Made by a program: the position numbers and the translations under genes. From NCBI GenBank assembly GCA_020025915.1, contig JAHHRH010000026.1, positions 1 to 19,817 on the forward strand: 19,817 nt of DNA, written 5' to 3'. How positions within the stretch are numbered: the stretch's first letter is position 1; every line of letters starts with the position of its first letter. The DNA is from Sutterella sp. GTDB lineage: Bacteria; Pseudomonadota; Gammaproteobacteria; Burkholderiales; Burkholderiaceae_F. Shown one piece after another: positions 15,823-19,817 of this stretch. A model generated the notes under the pieces. The model was not told where the DNA came from, did not search any database, and saw nothing but the letters and a program-made list of their open reading frames with translations.

Positions 15823-17244
15823 TTATTCCTTACCGGTCCAGCAGTACGTGCAGAGCTTGTCCTTATCAAGGCCAATGGCTTCAATCAAACCTTCGACCGA
15901 CTGGAAGCCCAAGGAGTCAAAGCCCATTTCTTCACAAATACGCTTCAACATGCATTGGCCTCGCTGGGTCTTGGCATCGGAGTATTCGTCCAAGTGCTTT
16001 TGACCTTCATCGCCTTCAAGATCCTGAACCACGCGACGCGCAATGAGTTCCATGTCGGAATTGCCGCGCGAGAAGTTCAAATACTTGCAGCTATACATGA
16101 TCGGCGGGCAAGCGGAGCGCATATGCACTTCCTTAGCGCCGGAGTTGTAGAGGAAGTCGACAGTTTCACGAAGCTGCGTACCACGCACGATCGAGTCGTC
16201 GATCAAGAGAAGCTTCTTATCCTTGATGAGTTCAGGAACAGGAATCTGCTTCATCTTGGCCACTTGATTACGTACCTTCTGGCTTGTCGGCGTAAAGGAA
16301 CGTGACCAGGTCGGAGTGTACTTAATGAACGGACGACCAAAGTCCTTACCCGATTCATTGGCATAACCAATACCGTGCGGCAAGCCAGAGTCAGGTACGC
16401 CGGCGACGATATCGACGTCAGGCATTTCACCCTTTTGCATCGCGTCACGCGCCATGATGCGACCGTTCTTATAGCGCATCACTTCAACGTTCTTGCCTTC
16501 GTAGTTGGAGTTCGGATAGCCGTAGTACGTCCACAAGAAGGCGCAAAGGCGCATCTTCTCAGCAGCAGGTGACAAGACTTCAATGCCGTCCTTCGTGACC
16601 TTGACGATTTCCTGTGGGCCAAGTTCATAATGGTCTTCGTAACCGAGTTTGTGGTAAACGAAGCTTTCGAAGGATACGCAATAGCCGTCGTCATTCTTAC
16701 CGATCAAAACCGGCAAACGACCGAGTTTATCGCGAGCGACGATGATGCCGTCCTGCGTCAAAAGCATGATCGTCTCAGAACCCTGAATGACGTCCTGTGC
16801 GTAACGAATCCCTTCAACGATGCTCTGCTTACGGTTGATCAAAGCCCCCACTAGTTCAGTGGCATTGACTTTACCAGAACCCATCGCGAGGAACTGACTG
16901 TTGCTATTGCTGAAATAGCGTTCGATCAATTCTTCAGCGTTATTGATGAGCCCCACCGTCGTGATGGCAAATAACCCCAAATGAGAGCGCAGCAACAATG
17001 GCTGCGGATCATCGTCGGCAATACAGCCTATCCCGGACGTCCCCTCTATATCAGCGATATCGGGTTCAAAACGCGTACGAAACGGCGTGTTGGTAATGTT
17101 ATGGATCTGACGCTGAAAACCCTTCTTTTCATCGTAGATCGTCAAGCCCCCAAACTTGGTACCCAAGTGGGAATGATAGTCAACCCCGAAGAACGTATCG
17201 AGAACGATATCGCGCTTGGAGACTGCACCGAAAAAGCCACCCAT
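15823..17244 (-). CDS. PurF-family phosphoribosyltransferase lacking the N-terminal Cys
   Basis: This 473-residue protein has the PurF fold order: an N-terminal Ntn glutaminase-like domain (about 1-230) and a C-terminal phosphoribosyltransferase domain. The PRPP loop LLLIDDSIVRGTQ (345-357) is intact. Cys-234, Cys-386, Cys-465 and Cys-468 match the four ligands of the [4Fe-4S] cluster of Bacillus-type PurF. Yet the protein starts MGGFFGAVSK, with Gly where true PurF has the catalytic Cys after Met. The usual HTRYST and HNG glutamine-site motifs are replaced by GCIADDDP and TTVG. It therefore should not use glutamine by the normal route. From memory, similar MGGFFG proteins occur in Bacteroidota as a second PurF homologue. 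It may use ammonia, make a different product, or regulate. I leave the symbol blank because a genuine purF may lie elsewhere. Confidence 0.88.
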   Translation of the reverse strand: MGGFFGAVSKRDIVLDTFFGVDYHSHLGTKFGGLTIYDEKKGFQRQIHNITNTPFRTRFEPDIADIEGTSGIGCIADDDPQPLLLRSHLGLFAITTVGLINNAEELIERYFSNSNSQFLAMGSGKVNATELVGALINRKQSIVEGIRYAQDVIQGSETIMLLTQDGIIVARDKLGRLPVLIGKNDDGYCVSFESFVYHKLGYEDHYELGPQEIVKVTKDGIEVLSPAAEKMRLCAFLWTYYGYPNSNYEGKNVEVMRYKNGRIMARDAMQKGEMPDVDIVAGVPDSGLPHGIGYANESGKDFGRPFIKYTPTWSRSFTPTSQKVRNQVAKMKQIPVPELIKDKKLLLIDDSIVRGTQLRETVDFLYNSGAKEVHMRSACPPIMYSCKYLNFSRGNSDMELIARRVVQDLEGDEGQKHLDEYSDAKTQRGQCMLKRICEEMGFDSLGFQSVEGLIEAIGLDKDKLCTYCWTGKE

Positions 17245-17407
17245 GATTGTGTTTCTCTTGGATTTAAAACAAATGGAAAAAATGGAATGGAAAAGTTGGC
17301 GTGATTATCGCATCAGAGAGAGCGTTTGTGTGGGAGCGGACAATAAAAATTTACGCGATTACCCTAATCACGGGATGCCCAAACGCTTATGCCACCGTTA
17401 TTCGATA

Positions 17408-17443
17408 GAAAAACACGCCGCCCAAAATTGTTGAGCGACGTGT
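17408..17443 (-). terminator. Intrinsic terminator of pncA
   Basis: On the minus strand ACACGTCGC pairs with GCGGCGTGT (9 bp, one T-G), followed by TTTTT. It lies 34 nt after the pncA stop codon and separates it from the purF paralogue. Confidence 0.85.
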
Positions 17444-17476
17444 CAATTAACGTCTTATGGCCTATTACTCTAGGAA

Positions 17477-18103
17477 CTAGGTATAGTCTGTGCTTAAGAC
17501 TTCACGAATACCAGCTTCTTTCCAAGCAGCTCTCGCTACTGCTAATGAGTCATTGGTGTCAATCGCAGCTGACGCATCCATTACAACGGACGTTTTAAAG
17601 CCCGCTTTTGCACCGTCAAGCGCGGTATAGCTCACACAGAAGTCAGTGGCAATCCCGCAAACGATGATTTCTTCTATTTCATGTGCCTTGAGATAGGCTT
17701 CTAGACCCGTAGTGGAGTGCCCATCGGCAGCACAAAAAGCGCTGTAGCTATCGACCGATTTGTCGTGACCCTTACGTAACACAAGGTCAGCCCCTGACGT
17801 ACCGATCACACAAGCAATTTGACTGCCTTCAGTACCAGCTACACAATGCTTTGGCCAAAGCATTTGTGAGCCATAGGGTAGGTCAATCACTTCAAAGGGA
17901 TTACGTCCCGGATGGTTCGAAGCAAAAGAAACATGATCTGCTGGATGCCAATCTTGTGTCATGATAACGAGATCCCACTGACCGTTCTCAATAAGGTTGC
18001 CGACCACAGGAAGGATACGGTTTCCGCTTTCGACCCCAAGAGGGCCACCCGGCAAGAAATCGTTTTGAACATCTACCACAATGAGGGCGCGCTTATGCGG
18101 CAT
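17477..18103 (-). CDS. pncA: Nicotinamidase (PncA)
   Basis: This 208-residue cytoplasmic enzyme hydrolyses nicotinamide to nicotinate and ammonia in NAD salvage. The isochorismatase-like catalytic triad is complete: Asp-11 (VVDVQNDF), Lys-111 (LRKGHDK) and Cys-156 (ATDFCV). The metal site is QDWHPADH (Asp-51, His-53, His-57). Length and spacing are those of the E. coli enzyme. AGAGGAG lies about 9 nt before the ATG. It is a single gene with its own terminator, divergent from gltS. Confidence 0.95.
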   Translation of the reverse strand: MPHKRALIVVDVQNDFLPGGPLGVESGNRILPVVGNLIENGQWDLVIMTQDWHPADHVSFASNHPGRNPFEVIDLPYGSQMLWPKHCVAGTEGSQIACVIGTSGADLVLRKGHDKSVDSYSAFCAADGHSTTGLEAYLKAHEIEEIIVCGIATDFCVSYTALDGAKAGFKTSVVMDASAAIDTNDSLAVARAAWKEAGIREVLSTDYT

Positions 18104-18418
18104 TTTTTATTGCTCCTCTAAAAAAGCTTTGTTAATTATCGGGTTGAGGCTCATTTTACGAATCGTCGCGCGAGTTAACGATAAGTAATAATCCGAATAG
18201 ATCAAGGAATTTCCCAAACACCCTGATCCGATTAGAGGTTAACCCAATCATTGCGACCCGATTTGTTGTCTTACGTCGACTGATCTCAGACTTTCACCTT
18301 AGAGAACGAAGAACAGATTTCGGATACGTACTGATACACTTTTTCTAGTGACATTGATTGAGTATGTCAGATCAACGTCAATCGATTTGATAAATAACTT
18401 ATAAGCAAGCAAAACACT
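18104..18418. other. 315-bp divergent promoter region of pncA and gltS
   Basis: This holds both promoters and the pncA SD. A weak dyad, GATTGA (18356-18361) with TCAATC (18378-18383), lies about 40 bp before the gltS start. I could not place convincing -35/-10 elements and see no ORF or RNA gene. Confidence 0.55.
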
Positions 18419-19663
18419 ATGAATAACATCGCTTCTACCATCCCGGTGATTTCCGTGGATAAAGTACAGGCTGTGGCGCTCGCCGTCTGCACCTACTATT
18501 TTGGTGTGTGGCTTAAGAGCCGCATTGGTTTTCTCTCCCGCTATTCGATCCCGAGCCCGGTAGTTGGTGGTATGACATTTGCTGCCATCATGTCGACGCT
18601 CGAGTATTTTGGCGTGGTGCGTCTCCAAATCGACAGTACGCTCCAAACCGTGTTGATGCTTGGCTTCTTTACAACCATCGGTTTGATGGCAAGCCTTCGA
18701 GTCGTAACAGAAGGTGGTAAGTTGCTTTTTGGCTTCTTGATTGCCGTTACGGTCTTGGTCTTCCTACAAAATGGCCTAGGTATGGGTCTGGCCGACCTGA
18801 TGGGGCTTGATCCGCACTACGGCATTTTGGCAGGTTCGGTCTCCATGATGGGTGGCTTGGGTACGTCCGCGGCCTTTGGTCCCTACTTTGAACAGACCTA
18901 CGGCATCCAGGGTGGTACGGCTCTGGCCATTACGGCTGCTACCTTCGGTATGGTTGCTGCGCTCTTGATTGGTGGGCCGTTCGCAGAATGGGCAATCCGC
19001 CGCTACAAGGTGAAGACTCCTGCTGAAGTCAAGAATCCTGATGAAGAACTTCATATTCCTGACGATATGAAGACCGACTTGACCGAAGAACATGCTTCAG
19101 AAAAGCCGCACTTCACCGAAGAAATCATGAAGGCTGTGTCGATTACGGCCTTGGCCATGGGTCTCGGTACGATTGTCTCGAGTTTCTTAGGCCAGTACAT
19201 GACTTTGCCGGCTTACATCGGTTCGATGATTGTCGCAACGCTCATTCGTAATGTCGGTGACTTCTCTGGCAAGTATCGTGTGGATGGCAAGGGTCTGAAT
19301 GCGGTGGCTGACATTACGCTCGTCCTCTTTGTGACGATGGCTATCAACAGCTTGAAGCTTCATGAACTTGTGCACTTGGCCTTACCGCTCTTGCTTATCC
19401 TCGCTGCACAGACCGTCTTGATGCTCATCTTTGCCTGGGCTGTCCTCTTTTCATGCTTTGGTCGTACCTATGACGCAGTCATGCTCTCTGTCGGTGGTAT
19501 CGGCTTCTCGATGGGTGCTACGGCTAACGGTCTTGCCAACATGCAGGCAGTCGCAGAAAAATATGGTTCAAGCCCACGTGCTTGGTTAATCGTGAGTGTG
19601 GTCGGTGCCTTCTTGATCGACTTGATTAACTCCCTTGTTATTACGTGGTTCGCGACACTCTAA
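18419..19663 (+). CDS. gltS: Sodium/glutamate symporter (GltS)
   Basis: This 414-residue inner-membrane protein imports glutamate with Na+. It shows about ten hydrophobic segments in two inverted halves. The first half contains YSIPSPVVGGM (about 41-51) and a Gly/Ser-rich re-entrant region GSVSMMGGLGTSAAFGP (139-155). The second half mirrors this with AYIGSMI and SVGGIGFSMGATANG. A hydrophilic, acidic cytoplasmic loop (about 200-232, many Glu and Asp) separates the halves. The E. coli protein is 401 residues, so the length is normal. There is only a weak SD (AAGCAAG) before the ATG. It is followed by its own intrinsic terminator and is not in an operon with a visible neighbour. Confidence 0.93.
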   Translation: MNNIASTIPVISVDKVQAVALAVCTYYFGVWLKSRIGFLSRYSIPSPVVGGMTFAAIMSTLEYFGVVRLQIDSTLQTVLMLGFFTTIGLMASLRVVTEGGKLLFGFLIAVTVLVFLQNGLGMGLADLMGLDPHYGILAGSVSMMGGLGTSAAFGPYFEQTYGIQGGTALAITAATFGMVAALLIGGPFAEWAIRRYKVKTPAEVKNPDEELHIPDDMKTDLTEEHASEKPHFTEEIMKAVSITALAMGLGTIVSSFLGQYMTLPAYIGSMIVATLIRNVGDFSGKYRVDGKGLNAVADITLVLFVTMAINSLKLHELVHLALPLLLILAAQTVLMLIFAWAVLFSCFGRTYDAVMLSVGGIGFSMGATANGLANMQAVAEKYGSSPRAWLIVSVVGAFLIDLINSLVITWFATL

Positions 19664-19687
19664 CGTGTGCTAAAACCCAAGCTATCA

Positions 19688-19728
19688 ATCCCCGTTGCGG
19701 TTCAGTACCTCAGCGGGGATATTTGTTT
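19688..19728 (+). terminator. Intrinsic terminator of gltS
   Basis: ATCCCCGTTG (19688-19697) pairs with CAGCGGGGAT (19711-19720) over 10 bp with one G-U, followed by ATTTGTTT. It lies 25 nt after the gltS stop. Confidence 0.85.
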
Positions 19729-19736
19729 ATTGCTTA
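19721..19736. repeat. 16-nt sequence shared with 11141-11156, copy 2
   Basis: This is a 15/16 match to the segment next to the TnpB remnant. It lies 20 bp before the hairpin at 19756-19775 and overlaps the tail of the gltS terminator. Confidence 0.5.
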
Positions 19737-19755
19737 CTAGAAGTTGAGTGAACTA

Positions 19756-19775
19756 CTCGTGCCTAAAGGCACGAG
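19756..19775. repeat. Perfect hairpin, possible end of an IS200/IS605 (TnpB) element
   Basis: CTCGTGCCT and AGGCACGAG form a tight 9-bp stem with no T run. On the minus strand the hairpin is followed by TAGTTCACTC, a context I recall at the right ends of many IS200/IS605 elements, just past tnpB. If so, the tnpB gene would lie to the right of the window, pointing left. The rest (19776-19817) shows no ORF. Confidence 0.45.
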
Positions 19776-19817
19776 CTTGCAAAACAACAAACTAAACCGA
19801 AGCTCGGCTTGTCGTCC

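Overview
The window looks like a chromosomal segment of a gut-associated betaproteobacterium, most plausibly the family Sutterellaceae (Sutterella/Parasutterella-like, Burkholderiales). This is inferred from moderate GC content, a periplasmic arylsulfate sulfotransferase, a MipA/OmpV outer-membrane protein, a PotE-type antiporter and a GltS glutamate carrier, together with a PurF-like paralogue whose closest remembered relatives are in Bacteroidota. No rRNA or other marker is present, so the assignment is moderate at best.

Left region (1-9700), mostly on the minus strand. A secreted Sel1-repeat protein is followed by a compact four-cistron minus-strand operon: hsdM (9196 down), hsdS, hsdR and, 3 nt after the hsdR stop codon, an intact ISL3-type transposase. 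The genes overlap by 4 bp (M/S), by 11 bp (S/R) and are coupled through a Shine-Dalgarno sequence inside hsdR (R/transposase). One intrinsic terminator closes the set. Upstream of hsdM is a 510-bp gene-free stretch. It holds two near-identical 24-nt motifs 166 bp apart, a set of crossing or competing complementary segments, and an intrinsic terminator, together resembling a small RNA or an attenuating leader.

Middle region (9700-15500). A PotE-like putrescine/ornithine antiporter is preceded by a four-codon mini-ORF whose stop overlaps the potE start. After it lie a decayed TnpB fragment with a ruined zinc ribbon, a MipA/OmpV outer-membrane protein with a 14-bp perfect palindrome in its leader, a periplasmic AssT, and a LysR-type regulator directly upstream of assT that is a natural candidate to control it.

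Right region (15500-19817). A PurF-family protein keeps the PRPP loop and four probable Fe-S cysteines but lacks the N-terminal nucleophile cysteine. It is followed by nicotinamidase PncA and, divergently, GltS. The last 80 bases carry a hairpin resembling the right end of an IS200/IS605 (TnpB) element, plus a 16-nt segment shared with the flank of the TnpB remnant at 11.1 kb. Nearly every gene or operon ends in its own intrinsic terminator, so most act as separate transcription units.

The points most worth following up are the hsdMSR-transposase operon, its structured leader, and the nucleophile-less PurF.
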